64,000 nucleotides of DNA from JAEUJM01 sp041918615 (GCA_041918615.1 JAYRVH010000007.1:124001-188000), one strand, 5' to 3'. Shown: positions 16,390 to 24,881, counted from the first letter of the stretch. Notes: generated by a model not told the origin, from the letters alone. Program-made: numbers and translations.

Positions 16390-18153
16390 CTACGAGGGGA
16401 GTCGCTCGAGCAGGTCAGTCGACGGCCCGGCCTCGAGCGTGATGTCGTTGGCGTCGGCCCACGCCTTCGTGAAGGCCATCCGCTCGGCGGCGGGCGGATG
16501 CGTGGCCTGCAACCGCTTGAGCCGGCCGGGGTCGAGGTCGGCCAGGTTCTTCACGTGGAGTCGGCGCTGCATGTCGAGCATCACCTGGGGCTGTTGGAGG
16601 AGCTCGAGGGCCTCGAGGTCGGCCTGGCGCTCGAATGCCCGCGACACCCAGCCCGACACCAGCCCCGTGGCCATGAACCCGGCCTGCACACCCATCAACA
16701 AGATGGGCAGCGCCGCCGGGTTGCCGATGGCGGTGACGGGCCCGTCGGTGGGGATGCCCGCCTGCTGGAAGAGCCAGTCCCATTCGGACAGGAGCTTCAG
16801 GAACGCGAACACGACGAACGAGAGGCCGGCCGCCAGCGGGATCTGGCGGCGCAGGTGGCCGAGGCGCCAGTGGCCGACCTCGTGGGCGACCACCTGGGTG
16901 ACCACCGCCGGTGGATGCTCGAGGAGCGTGTCGAAGAGCACCACCCGCCGGGTGGCGCCCAGACCGGCGACGTAGGCGTTGTCGCGCCGGGAACGACGGC
17001 TCTCGTCGGCCACGAAGGCCCCGCTGATCTCGACCCCGGCGAGCTGCGCCACGGTCTGGATGCGCCGTGAGAGCTCGCCCTCTTCGAGTGGCGTGAACTT
17101 GTTGAAGATCGGGGCGATGACCACCGGGAAGAGGAAGCCCATGCCCACGCTGAACACCACGACGAGCAACCAGCCGTAGACCCACCAGAGGTCGGTGGAC
17201 CGGATCACCGCGAAGAGCGGGACCAGCAGGACGGTGTTGATCACCAGGCCGAGGACCAGGTTCTTCACCTGGTCGACCACGAAGCCCTTCTTGGTCTGGG
17301 TGGAGAGGTCCCATCGCTTGTCGTGCACGAGATCGACCCAGGCATCGAGCGGCGGGTTGTAGACCAACGACACCACCTCGAGGGCGGCCACGATCACGAA
17401 CAGCTGGGCGACCCAGTTGGTCACGTCGAGGCGGCTGATGAGCCGGGGGCCGACGTCGGCGAAGATGAACACCCCGAGCACGACGGCGGTGATGGCGCCC
17501 CGCAGGAGACGCAGCCGAGTGAGCGGGCGCTGGTAGGCGCGGGCACGCTCGAGCTCGGTGGCCGAGAACCAGTCGGCGGGGTCGTTGGCCACCAGACGAT
17601 AGGTGGGAAGGCCGGCCCCGGCGGTGGGTACCGCCATCTCGGGGTCGATGGTCGCCTCGTCGACCGCCATGAGGGCCTCGAGGGGGGCCACCGCCTCCGT
17701 GTCGGTCGCCGGCGGGATCGATGCCCCTGCCGCCGCGAAGTCGACCAGGATCTGGGCGTCGTAGGGGTACGCCAGCATTGCGGTGGCTTCGCCGATGGCC
17801 ACCCATCGCACCTCGTCCACCTCGTGGTTGACGACGAATTCACCCTCGGTGTCGGTGACACTGAAGTAGTGGACGGTCTTGTCGCGTCCCTTGTTGTCGA
17901 CGTAGCGGGTGACACCGACCTCGGGCCCCATGGTGCCCCGCAACCCGGTCTCCTCCTCGATCTCCCGGGCGGCGCAGACCTCGTCGGACTCGCCGGGCTC
18001 GTGCTTGCCCTTGGGCATCGACCAGTCGTCGTACTTGGGCCGGTGCACCAGCAACACCTCGATGTCCGCACCGTCGGCGGTCGGGCGCCACACGACGCCT
18101 CCGGCGGCGGTGACGGTCGCGATCCTGCCCATGTCGGGCGACCCGCGCGTCAT
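16390..18153 (-). CDS. Fusion of Nudix hydrolase and M48 (Ste24/HtpX-type) metallopeptidase
   Basis: Two-domain protein of 587 residues. Residues 10-140 are a Nudix hydrolase with a perfect Nudix box: G49, E55, R63-E64, E67-E68 and G70 (G-x5-E-x7-REUxEExGU). Residues 210-585 are an integral-membrane M48 peptidase with membrane segments at about 220-235, 245-265, 300-318, 322-348 and 437-455. Its zinc motif HEVGH (424-428) and third ligand E508 in FERQAD are both intact. The start ATG overlaps the ppk stop (ATGA). In mycobacteria the Nudix protein MutT1 lies next to ppk, but with a phosphatase C-terminus; an M48 domain there is unexpected. The frame is open throughout with no sign of an error between domains. 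Confidence 0.85.
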   Translation of the reverse strand: MTRGSPDMGRIATVTAAGGVVWRPTADGADIEVLLVHRPKYDDWSMPKGKHEPGESDEVCAAREIEEETGLRGTMGPEVGVTRYVDNKGRDKTVHYFSVTDTEGEFVVNHEVDEVRWVAIGEATAMLAYPYDAQILVDFAAAGASIPPATDTEAVAPLEALMAVDEATIDPEMAVPTAGAGLPTYRLVANDPADWFSATELERARAYQRPLTRLRLLRGAITAVVLGVFIFADVGPRLISRLDVTNWVAQLFVIVAALEVVSLVYNPPLDAWVDLVHDKRWDLSTQTKKGFVVDQVKNLVLGLVINTVLLVPLFAVIRSTDLWWVYGWLLVVVFSVGMGFLFPVVIAPIFNKFTPLEEGELSRRIQTVAQLAGVEISGAFVADESRRSRRDNAYVAGLGATRRVVLFDTLLEHPPAVVTQVVAHEVGHWRLGHLRRQIPLAAGLSFVVFAFLKLLSEWDWLFQQAGIPTDGPVTAIGNPAALPILLMGVQAGFMATGLVSGWVSRAFERQADLEALELLQQPQVMLDMQRRLHVKNLADLDPGRLKRLQATHPPAAERMAFTKAWADANDITLEAGPSTDLLERLPS

Positions 18154-20252
18154 GAAGTGCGCTCGCGTCGACGCGTGCGGTCGACCGCCAACTCCTGAAG
18201 CCGCGTCTGGACGTTGCGCACGCCGGCCGCGGGGGGTGGCCGCCACTGACCGTCGGGCCCGAGGCTCCAGGCGAGGCGGTCGTCGGTGAGGTTCATGTGG
18301 AGCACCTCGTCGATCCTGGCCTGCAGGGCGGGATCGAGGACCGGCACGAGCGCCTCGACCCGCCGGTTCAGGTTGCGGGGCATCAGGTCGGCCGAGCCGA
18401 TGTAGGCGATCGGCTGTGACGGCCCGGCGCCGTTGGCGAAGCGGTAGATCCGCGAGTGCTCCAGGTAGCGGCCCACGACCGAGCGGACCCGGATGTTCTC
18501 GGACATCCCCGGGACGCCCGGCACCAGGCAGCAGATGCCCCGGACGACGAGATCGATCTCCACGCCCGCCTGCGAGGCCTCGTAGAGCAGGTCGACCATG
18601 TCGGCGTCGGCCAGGCTGTTCAACTTGAGCACGATGCGCCCACCGGCGGGCGCCACCATCTCGTTGCGGATGAGATCCGCGATACCATGGCGGAGCTCGT
18701 GGGGGGCGACCAACAGCCGGTGGTACTTCACGTTGCGGCCGTAGCCGGTGAGGAAGTTGAACAGCTGGGTGAGGTCGGCACCGAGGTGCGGGTCGGCGCT
18801 GAGCAGCCCGAGGTCCTCGTAGAGCCGGGCCGTCTTCGAGTTGTAGTTGCCCGTGCCCACGTGGCAGTAGCGGTGCATGCCGTCGGCCTCTTCGCGCACG
18901 ACCAACGCCGTCTTGGTGTGGATCTTCAGCCCGACCAGGCCGTAGACCACGTGCACGCCGGCCTCTTCCAGGTGACGGGCCCACGCGATGTTGGCCTGCT
19001 CGTCGAAGCGGGCCTTCAGCTCGACGAGGGCCGCCACCTGCTTGCCCCGCTCGGCGGCGCGGATCAGCGACTTGATGATCGGGCTGTCGCCCGAGGTGCG
19101 ATAGAGGGTGAGCTTGATCGCCTGCACCTGCGGGTCGATCGACGCCTGGCGGATGAACTCCTCGACCGAGCTGGTGAACGACGAGTAGGGGTGGTGCACG
19201 AGGATGTCGCCGCGGCGGAGCTCGGCGAAGATGTCGACGGGGCCCTCGTCGGTGCCGGCGAGTTGCGGCTCGGTGACGGGGACCCACGGCGGGTCCTTGA
19301 GATCGGGGCGGTCGAGGGCATGCACCGCCCACAGCCCGCTCAGGTCGAGGGGGCCGACCTGCTCGTAGACGTCGTCCTCGTCGACGTCGAGCTCGCTGAC
19401 CAGCAACGCCCGGGTCTCCGCGGACATCGCCGCGTCGATCTCGAGGCGCACGGCACCGCCGAAGCGGCGGCGGCGCAGCTCCATCTCGACCGCGGCCAGC
19501 AGGTCGTCGGCCTCTTCCTCCTCCACGGTGAGGTCCGCGTTGCGGGTGACCCGGAAGGGCTCGTGGCTGTCGACCACCATGCCGGGGAACAACAGCTCGA
19601 GGTGCTCTGCGATCACCTGCTCGAGGGGCACGAAGCGCTCACCGTCGGGCATCACGACGAAGCGAGGAAGGAGCGAGGGCACCTTCACCCGGGCGAACCG
19701 GACCTCGCCGGTGAGCGGGTTGCGCACCATGAGGGCCAGGTTGAGCGAGAGGTCGGAGATGTAGGGGAACGGGTGCCCCGGGTCGACCGCCAGGGGGGTG
19801 AGCACCGGGAAGATGTGGTCCTCGAACACCTGCACCAGGTACTTGCGATCGTCCTCGTCGAGCTCGCTCCAGCTCGAGAAGGTGATGCCCTCGGCGCTGA
19901 GGGCCGGCGCCACCACCTCGAGGAACACCCGCTGACTGCGATGGGTCAGGGCCTCGGCCACGTCGCGGATCTCGAGCAGTTGTTGGGCGGGCGTGCGGCC
20001 GTCAGGGGTGGTCGACCCGATGCCCGCCGCGACCTGGTCCTTCAGGCCCGCGACCCGGACCTGGAAGAACTCGTCGAGGTTCTGCGAGAAGATGGCGAGG
20101 AACTTCGCCCGCTCGAGGAGCGGCACACGGTCGTCTTCGGCCTGCGCCAGGACCCTGGTGTTGAAGTCGAGCCAGGACAGCTCGCGGTTGATGAACCGCT
20201 CGTGGTCCTCGGCCTCGGGGGACGCGGACGGGTCGGAGAGGTCGAGAGCCAC
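18150..20252 (-). CDS. ppk1: Polyphosphate kinase 1
   Basis: PPK1 makes polyphosphate from ATP reversibly. The protein is about 700 residues from the GTG I chose, the usual length. It opens FINRELSWLDFN, the family hallmark, then FLAIFSQNLDEFFQVRVAGL. The catalytic half has YRTSGDSPI, the arginine-rich ELKARFDEQANI, and HRYCHVGTGNYNSKTARLYEDLG, which carries the autophosphorylated histidine. A later IRSVVGRYLEHSRIYRF segment matches the C-terminal domain. A longer frame would overlap the upstream methyltransferase, so an internal GTG is preferred, though no strong ribosome-binding site is visible. Coupled with the Nudix-M48 gene and near the pst genes, it links phosphate uptake to storage. 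Confidence 0.93.
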   Translation of the reverse strand: MALDLSDPSASPEAEDHERFINRELSWLDFNTRVLAQAEDDRVPLLERAKFLAIFSQNLDEFFQVRVAGLKDQVAAGIGSTTPDGRTPAQQLLEIRDVAEALTHRSQRVFLEVVAPALSAEGITFSSWSELDEDDRKYLVQVFEDHIFPVLTPLAVDPGHPFPYISDLSLNLALMVRNPLTGEVRFARVKVPSLLPRFVVMPDGERFVPLEQVIAEHLELLFPGMVVDSHEPFRVTRNADLTVEEEEADDLLAAVEMELRRRRFGGAVRLEIDAAMSAETRALLVSELDVDEDDVYEQVGPLDLSGLWAVHALDRPDLKDPPWVPVTEPQLAGTDEGPVDIFAELRRGDILVHHPYSSFTSSVEEFIRQASIDPQVQAIKLTLYRTSGDSPIIKSLIRAAERGKQVAALVELKARFDEQANIAWARHLEEAGVHVVYGLVGLKIHTKTALVVREEADGMHRYCHVGTGNYNSKTARLYEDLGLLSADPHLGADLTQLFNFLTGYGRNVKYHRLLVAPHELRHGIADLIRNEMVAPAGGRIVLKLNSLADADMVDLLYEASQAGVEIDLVVRGICCLVPGVPGMSENIRVRSVVGRYLEHSRIYRFANGAGPSQPIAYIGSADLMPRNLNRRVEALVPVLDPALQARIDEVLHMNLTDDRLAWSLGPDGQWRPPPAAGVRNVQTRLQELAVDRTRRRERTS

Positions 20253-20337
20253 CGCAACAGAGTACCGATCAGGTTCGCGAGCGGGCCGCAGCCAGTCGAG
20301 AAGCCGGCGGACGAGTCTCCGGACGAAGCCCGTCGGC

Positions 20338-21144
20338 TCAGCCGGCACCGTCGATGCCGACAGAAGGGGACGGCCCGGGCTTGGTGGCCACCACCGTGTC
20401 CTGGAACTCGGGCGCACCGACGAGGCCGGCCGCGCCCGACCAGCTGCCGAAACGCAGCGGCTCGACCAGGCTGAGCCCTGCGCCGGACACCAACCGGCGC
20501 ACGTGGGCCTCTTCGTAGGCCACGGCCGCCTCGGGCCGCTCGGCTTGCCAGAGGCGGCAACCGTCCGGGCCCTCGTGGTCGAACCAGACCTCGCGATGCT
20601 CGGGCGTCGCCGCCCGGGTGGTGTCGTTCAGCACGAAGAAGGTCGACACACACCGGCCACCGGGCCTGAGCACCCGGTTGATCTCGCGGAGGTAGTGGTC
20701 GATCGTCGTGGGCAGCAGGTGGGTGAACACCGAGCTCAGGTGGGCCACATCGAAGACGTCGTCGTCGTAGGGGAACACGAACGCCTCGGGGGCGATCCGG
20801 CCCCGCGGGTTGTAGACCTTGTTGTAGACGTCGACCCGCCGGAACTGCGCCGCAGGCCAGCGGCGCCCCATCGACCGCCGGCAGAAGCGAATGGCGCGTC
20901 GTTGCACGTCGAAGCCGTCGTAACGGAGGGTCGGGCCGAAGGCCTCGAGCAGTCCCATGGCAACCCGCCCGGCGCCGCAGCCCACGTCGAGCACGTGCTG
21001 GTCGGCCTCGAGCCCACCCCATTCGCGGAGGTGCTGCGCCCACTGGCGACCGATCTCCTGCCAATCGCCCGGGCCGGGCTGGCCCGCGATCGAGCGGGGC
21101 GGGCGCCCACCCGTGGACGGCCGGCCCGACCTACCGATCGACAC
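20338..21144 (-). CDS. Class I SAM-dependent methyltransferase
   Basis: Protein of 268 residues with motif I VLDVGCGAGRVAMG (about 51-64), the acidic motif DGFDVQRRAI and the Methyltransf_11/25-type stretch DVAHLSSVFTHLLP followed by VLRPGGRCVSTFF. The first 30 residues are Gly/Pro/Ser-rich and probably disordered. It starts with GTG. It lies 85 bases upstream of ppk on the same strand, so it may share its transcript. The substrate is not predictable; the VYNKVYNPRG insert resembles methyltransferases of glycan clusters but this is weak. Confidence 0.78.
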   Translation of the reverse strand: MSIGRSGRPSTGGRPPRSIAGQPGPGDWQEIGRQWAQHLREWGGLEADQHVLDVGCGAGRVAMGLLEAFGPTLRYDGFDVQRRAIRFCRRSMGRRWPAAQFRRVDVYNKVYNPRGRIAPEAFVFPYDDDVFDVAHLSSVFTHLLPTTIDHYLREINRVLRPGGRCVSTFFVLNDTTRAATPEHREVWFDHEGPDGCRLWQAERPEAAVAYEEAHVRRLVSGAGLSLVEPLRFGSWSGAAGLVGAPEFQDTVVATKPGPSPSVGIDGAG

Positions 21145-21171
21145 AGGTCAGACCGGGCCTGCGCGAACCGT

Positions 21172-21450
21172 TCAGCCCTGCTCGTCCTCGGGGTACCCGA
21201 GGTCCCAGTCGAGCCGCAGGTTCTCGCGCTCGGCATCGCGGGCGACCCGTTCGCGGTTCCGCCGGAACTGCGGGTCGTGGGGTGGCAGCAACTGCAGGCG
21301 AGCCATGACCCGCGACCGGAAGTCGTCGACCATCGCACGATCGCCGAAGTCGGAGCGGACGTCCCAGTGCGGTGCGACCGGCCCCAGGTACACAACGGTC
21401 ACATGGCCCCTCGGCGGCTGCGACGGCTGCGGTTGTTCTGCCATGGACAT
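21172..21450 (-). CDS. Small conserved-looking hypothetical protein
   Basis: Protein of 92 residues that I do not recognise. It has a Pro/Gln-rich N-terminus, a short hydrophobic stretch HVTVVYLGPVAPHW, then a charged helical C-terminus (FRRNRERVARDAERENLRLDW). The codon pattern and start ATG-TCG-ATG support real coding, and no overlapping frame is better. It lies just upstream of the methyltransferase on the same strand and is divergent from whiB. No membrane segment or metal motif is visible. Confidence 0.55.
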   Translation of the reverse strand: MSMAEQPQPSQPPRGHVTVVYLGPVAPHWDVRSDFGDRAMVDDFRSRVMARLQLLPPHDPQFRRNRERVARDAERENLRLDWDLGYPEDEQG

Positions 21451-21551
21451 GTGGCCAGCCTACCGGGGGACCAGCGGACCGGGCATCCGGGCGGGGCGAG
21501 CAGGCGGGCACGGAGGAATCTTCGGGCTCGTGGAACCAAATCGCGCTCCCC

Positions 21552-21568
21552 CTCGTAATACTTACGAG
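21552..21568. promoter_or_regulatory. Operator-like dyad in front of whiB (first)
   Basis: CTCGTAA-tac-TTACGAG is a perfect seven-base inverted repeat with a three-base spacer, ending 14 bases before the whiB ATG and just ahead of its GGAGG. The second whiB in this window has a related dyad with the same GTAA...TTAC core. This suggests a shared repressor or autoregulation. Confidence 0.5.
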
Positions 21569-21582
21569 ATCACGGAGGATTG

Positions 21583-21837
21583 ATGGACACGACCTGGATG
21601 GCAATCGGTTACTGCAACGACAAACCCCCCGCCTTGTTCTTCCCGAGCGACGGTGTGGGAGTCGAGGTGGCTCGGCGCATCTGCGCCGACTGCCCGGTGA
21701 AGGAGCCGTGCCTCGAGTACGCCCTCGCCCAACGCATCGACCACGGCGTGTGGGGCGGCTGCTCCGAGCGTGAGCGCCGCCGCATCCTCAAGCGCCGCCG
21801 CCAAGAGGCCGAGACCGCGGTGACCGTCACTCGCTGA
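21583..21837 (+). CDS. WhiB-family iron-sulfur transcriptional regulator
   Basis: WhiB-like protein of 84 residues. The four cluster-binding cysteines are C11, C34, C37 and C43 (C-x22-C-x2-C-x5-C), followed by the GVWGG turn and a basic tail (SERERRRILKRRRQEA) that contacts DNA or RNA polymerase. WhiB proteins bind a [4Fe-4S] cluster and interact with the primary sigma factor. I chose the ATG after GGAGG over an overlapping upstream TTG. Which Wbl class it belongs to is not clear, since the N-terminus is very short. Confidence 0.92.
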   Translation: MDTTWMAIGYCNDKPPALFFPSDGVGVEVARRICADCPVKEPCLEYALAQRIDHGVWGGCSERERRRILKRRRQEAETAVTVTR

Positions 21838-21937
21838 CGGTCGTCCGACCCGGGCTCGATCCCCGGGGCCCGTTCCCGGAACACCAGCTGTCGGTTCGCC
21901 GGGGGGGGCTCGCCTACCGAGCCACCAGGCTGCCGAC

Positions 21938-22756
21938 TCAGCTCCCGAGGCCGAAGGTCCAGACGACCTCGGCGCTCGCGTTGCGGGCCCGCTGCCAGAT
22001 CGAAGGGGACGGCGGTCCCGGGAGGTTGCGCGCCACGGCCATGAGCGACGCCATCGGCGCCTCACCGACCACGGTGTAGACCAGCCGACCGCGCACGTAG
22101 ACCACCGCGAGGACGCCATCGGATTCCATGGCCCACGCGTCACCGGCCACTGGGGCCATCGAAGCATCCAGTGCCTCGGTGTCGAGCGCGCCCGTCTGCT
22201 CGAAGACCGAGACGGCATTGCCGTCGCTGCGGTACGAGACAGCCATGATGTGATCGCTCTTCCGCTCGTAGACGGCCCGGCGCTCGTAACCGGCCCCGAC
22301 CTCCCCGGGCGCCTCGAAGGGCGCTCCCATGTCGCCGGCCGTCGATTCCTCGAAGCCCTTGTCCGCAGCAACCGGCGGCAGGAACCCGGCCTGGTGGACC
22401 GCCATCATGTCGTCGACCGGCGGTGACACGGGCACCTCGCTGAGGTCGCCCGCGACGGCAACGGCCACGGCCACCACGGCGGCGGCGGTCGCGACGGCGA
22501 TGCCGATGCGGAGGGAGCGGCGCGGCAGGCCGAAGCCGCCTCGCCTCGTGAGCCGCTCGTAGAAGCCGAAGCGCGGGTCGACCGGAGGAAGGCCCCGGAC
22601 GGTCCGCGCCACCGCTTCGGTTGCGGTGTACTCGTCCCGACACTGGTCACAGCCGCTCAGGTGGCGGTGGGCCGAAGCGGCATCGGGGCCGTGGAGCTCG
22701 CCGTCGACGAGTGCGCTGACCAGATCGCCGAGGTGATCGCCGACGAGCTCAGCCAT
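21938..22756 (-). CDS. Anti-sigma factor with zinc-binding N-terminus
   Basis: Membrane anti-sigma factor of 272 residues. The N-terminal domain has the zinc-associated anti-sigma motif H32-x3-C36-x2-C39. It continues to one membrane segment at about 82-104 and an extracytoplasmic domain of about 165 residues. That domain contains DHIMAVSYRSDGNAVSVFEQ and VYVRGRLVYTVVG, resembling MucB/RsbM-like sensor folds. The ATG lies inside the end of the sigma-factor gene (eight-base overlap), so the pair is coupled. It should hold the sigma factor inactive at the membrane until an envelope or redox signal arrives. Confidence 0.85.
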   Translation of the reverse strand: MAELVGDHLGDLVSALVDGELHGPDAASAHRHLSGCDQCRDEYTATEAVARTVRGLPPVDPRFGFYERLTRRGGFGLPRRSLRIGIAVATAAAVVAVAVAVAGDLSEVPVSPPVDDMMAVHQAGFLPPVAADKGFEESTAGDMGAPFEAPGEVGAGYERRAVYERKSDHIMAVSYRSDGNAVSVFEQTGALDTEALDASMAPVAGDAWAMESDGVLAVVYVRGRLVYTVVGEAPMASLMAVARNLPGPPSPSIWQRARNASAEVVWTFGLGS

Positions 22757-23330
22757 CGGTGAGTGCCTCCCTGAGCCGACCGCGACCGCGGTGGATCCGG
22801 CTGCGCACGGTGCCCACGGGCAGGTCGAGCGAGTCGGCGATGTCCTGGTAGCTGAAGCCCACCACGTCACACAGCACCACCGCGGCCCGGTAGTCGGGCG
22901 GGAGCGCGAGCAGGGCGTCCTGGACGTGGTCGGGCAGGTTGGCCTGGTCGAGGGCCTCGTCGGCCGACGCCGAGGTGGGGAGCACCCGCTCGGCGTCGTC
23001 GGGCAGCGCGTCGACGGGGCGGCGCTTGCGGGCCCGAACCCGGTCGAGGAAGGCATTGGTGGCGATACGGCTCAGCCATCCCTCCATCGATCCGGGCCGG
23101 TACGTCGCCAGCCCCCGATTCACCCTCACCAGAACGTCCTGCACCAGATCCTGCGCATCCTCGTGGTTGCCGGTGAGCCGGTAGGACACCGTGTAGAGGA
23201 AGCGCCCGTGATCCCGGGCGACCTCCTCCCACGTGGGCACTCGATCCGCGTCCCGGCGACCGGTTCCCTGTGACTCCCCGGTCGACGACCGGCGCCACCT
23301 CCGCTCAGCAGCCACGGGACACGATCCCAC
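22749..23330 (-). CDS. ECF RNA polymerase sigma factor (SigE-like)
   Basis: ECF sigma factor of up to 193 residues. Region 2 contains FLYTVSYRLTGNHEDAQDLVQDVLVRVNRGL and GWLSRIATNAFLDRVRARKRR; region 4 contains LPPDYRAAVVLCDVVGFSYQDIADSLDLPVGTVRSRIHRGRGRLR. The opening WEEVARDHGRFLYTVSYRLTGN resembles SigE/SigH-like factors. The first 30 residues look unconserved, so a GTG at 23240 may be the real start. Its neighbours are tatA and an anti-sigma gene, recalling the sigE-rseA-htrA-tatB cluster of mycobacteria without htrA. Confidence 0.88.
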   Translation of the reverse strand: MGSCPVAAERRWRRSSTGESQGTGRRDADRVPTWEEVARDHGRFLYTVSYRLTGNHEDAQDLVQDVLVRVNRGLATYRPGSMEGWLSRIATNAFLDRVRARKRRPVDALPDDAERVLPTSASADEALDQANLPDHVQDALLALPPDYRAAVVLCDVVGFSYQDIADSLDLPVGTVRSRIHRGRGRLREALTDG

Positions 23331-23425
23331 GGCCCGACGGAGAAGGCTGACTCATGGACGACAACGACAGGTCGGGCCGCGGGGTTCCCGACGCGACCGC
23401 GGCCCGAAGCGACCCAGGCGGCGAC

Positions 23426-23602
23426 TCAGGCGGGAGGCGTTGAATCCTTGGCGGCCGACTCGTCGGCGCCGGCCTCGGTACCCGCCTTGAACTCCTTCTG
23501 CGCCTGCCCGAGCGACCGCGCCAGCTTCGGGAGCTTGGCCCCACCGAAGAGGAGCAGGATGATCAGCAGGATGACGATCAGTTCGGTCGGCCCGAGGTTC
23601 AC
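23426..23602 (-). CDS. tatA: Twin-arginine translocase subunit TatA
   Basis: Very short gene of 58 residues. A short periplasmic N-terminus (VNLGPTE) is followed by one hydrophobic helix with LIVILLIILLLFGGAKLP, the FG-x-x-KLP hinge, an amphipathic helix (KLARSLGQAQKEFKAG) and a short acidic tail. This is the canonical TatA/E layout. TatA builds the pore for folded proteins carrying twin-arginine signals. It starts with GTG, is divergent from the formiminotransferase gene by 20 bases, and lies about 100-190 bases upstream of the sigma factor on the same strand. tatC is not in this window. Confidence 0.9.
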   Translation of the reverse strand: MNLGPTELIVILLIILLLFGGAKLPKLARSLGQAQKEFKAGTEAGADESAAKDSTPPA

Positions 23603-23622
23603 GTCGGTAGCCTACCGCGGCG

Positions 23623-24420
23623 GTGCTGGAGTGTGTCATGAACGTGAGCGAGGGCCAGGACCCCTCGGCGATCACCGCCCTCACTGTCGCGGCCGGCGAC
23701 GACCTGCTGGACGTGCACGCCGACGCCGACCACCATCGAGCCGTGCTCACCCTCGTGGGCGAGGCGGCACCACGCAGCGTCGCGCGGGCCGCGGTCGAAG
23801 CGATCGACCTGCGCAAGCACGCGGGGGCCCACCCCCGGTTCGGGGCCGTCGACGTGGTCCCGTTCGTCCCGCTCGGTTCGTCCACCATGGAGACGGCCGT
23901 GCGGGCGCGAGACGACTTCGCCCGCTGGGCGGGGGAGACGCTCGGGCTGCCGTGCTTCCTCTACGGTCCGGAACGGACCCTGCCCGAGGTGCGGCGAGGC
24001 GCCTTCGCAACCCTGTCACCTGACACCGGCCCCCTTGTTCCGCACCCCACCGCCGGGGCGGTGGCGGTCGGAGCCCGACCGTTGCTGGTGGCGTACAACC
24101 TCTGGCTGGTCGAATCCGACCTCGACCGGGCCAAGGCCATCGCCGCCCACCTGCGCTCGGCCACCGTCCGCACGCTCGGGCTGGCCGTCGGCGGGGCGGT
24201 GCAGGTCTCGTGCAACCTGGTGGACCCCACCCGGTCGGGCCCGGCCGAGGCCTACGACGCCGTGGCTGCCGAGACCGAGATCGAGCGGGCCGAACTGGTG
24301 GGTCTGATCCCCGAGGCCGTGGTGCGGGCGATCCCCGAGTCTCGCTGGGACGAACTCGACCTGGCGGTCGACCGGACCATCGAGGCCCGGCTCGCACGGC
24401 GGGGAGTCAGGCCGGCCTGA
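23623..24420 (+). CDS. Glutamate formiminotransferase
   Basis: Protein of 265 residues matching the formiminotransferase N- and C-terminal subdomains (FTCD). It opens LECVMNVSEG, the family hallmark (usual form ECVPNFSEG), then has the HRAVLTLVG stretch, RKHAGAHPRFGAVDVVPFVPL with the catalytic His region, and PHPTAGAVAVGARP. The enzyme moves a formimino group between glutamate and tetrahydrofolate in histidine breakdown. No cyclodeaminase domain or histidine-utilisation genes are nearby, so it stands alone. It starts with GTG. Its 3' end overlaps the convergent whiB gene by 14 bases. Confidence 0.88.
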   Translation: MLECVMNVSEGQDPSAITALTVAAGDDLLDVHADADHHRAVLTLVGEAAPRSVARAAVEAIDLRKHAGAHPRFGAVDVVPFVPLGSSTMETAVRARDDFARWAGETLGLPCFLYGPERTLPEVRRGAFATLSPDTGPLVPHPTAGAVAVGARPLLVAYNLWLVESDLDRAKAIAAHLRSATVRTLGLAVGGAVQVSCNLVDPTRSGPAEAYDAVAAETEIERAELVGLIPEAVVRAIPESRWDELDLAVDRTIEARLARRGVRPA

Positions 24421-24682
24421 CCTCGGCACGGGCCAGGGTCCGCTGCCGCCGGAGGCGGCGGCGCTCACGCTCACTCATGCCACCCCAGATGCCGAACTTC
24501 TCGCCGTTCACCAGGGCGTACTCGAGGCAGTCGTCGCGCACGACACAACCCCTGCACACCTCCTTGGCCTCACGGGTGGAAGCTCCTCGCTCGGGGAAGA
24601 ACAGATCAGGGTCGACCCCCAGGCAGTTTGCATAGTCCTGCCAGCCCTGGTCTTCGAGTTCGTTCGCAGCTGCGGTTCTCAT
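24407..24682 (-). CDS. WhiB-family regulator (WhiB1-like)
   Basis: WhiB-like protein of 91 residues. The cysteines are C20, C43, C46 and C52 (C-x22-C-x2-C-x5-C), followed by GIWGG and a strongly basic tail SERERRRLRRQR. The motifs WQDYANCLGVDPDLFFPERG and CLEYALVNGEKFGIWGGMSERERR are close to those of the essential mycobacterial WhiB1/2 group. A [4Fe-4S] regulator binding the primary sigma factor is expected. A 14-base perfect palindrome lies 44 bases upstream of the start. Confidence 0.93.
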   Translation of the reverse strand: MRTAAANELEDQGWQDYANCLGVDPDLFFPERGASTREAKEVCRGCVVRDDCLEYALVNGEKFGIWGGMSERERRRLRRQRTLARAEVRPA

Positions 24683-24726
24683 GGGAGCCCCCTGGCCAGA
24701 TGTCGCCGGATGTCGCTATTACCACA

Positions 24727-24740
24727 GTTGTAATTACAAC
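24727..24740. promoter_or_regulatory. Perfect palindrome upstream of the second whiB
   Basis: GTTGTAATTACAAC is a perfect 14-base palindrome in an AT-rich pocket, 44 bases upstream of the whiB start on the minus strand. It shares the GTAA...TTAC core with the dyad at the other whiB gene. It also lies in the shared upstream region of the divergent KAP gene. Confidence 0.5.
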
Positions 24741-24881
24741 GGTGTGATCATCATCATGGCCCGCATCCCCGCCGAGTGCAAGGGCGAATCTGTACCCGCC
24801 CGGGTCGACTGATCTCGAAGGCCACCCCACGACTCCGGACGGCCGCTGCACTCCGGATCTGCCTGGCCTAACGTCGAGCCC

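Noticed and set aside
18154..19332. Upstream extension of the Nudix-M48 frame
   Set aside because: It overlaps ppk1 in another frame and is low-complexity; the ATG at 18153 overlapping the ppk1 stop is the natural start.
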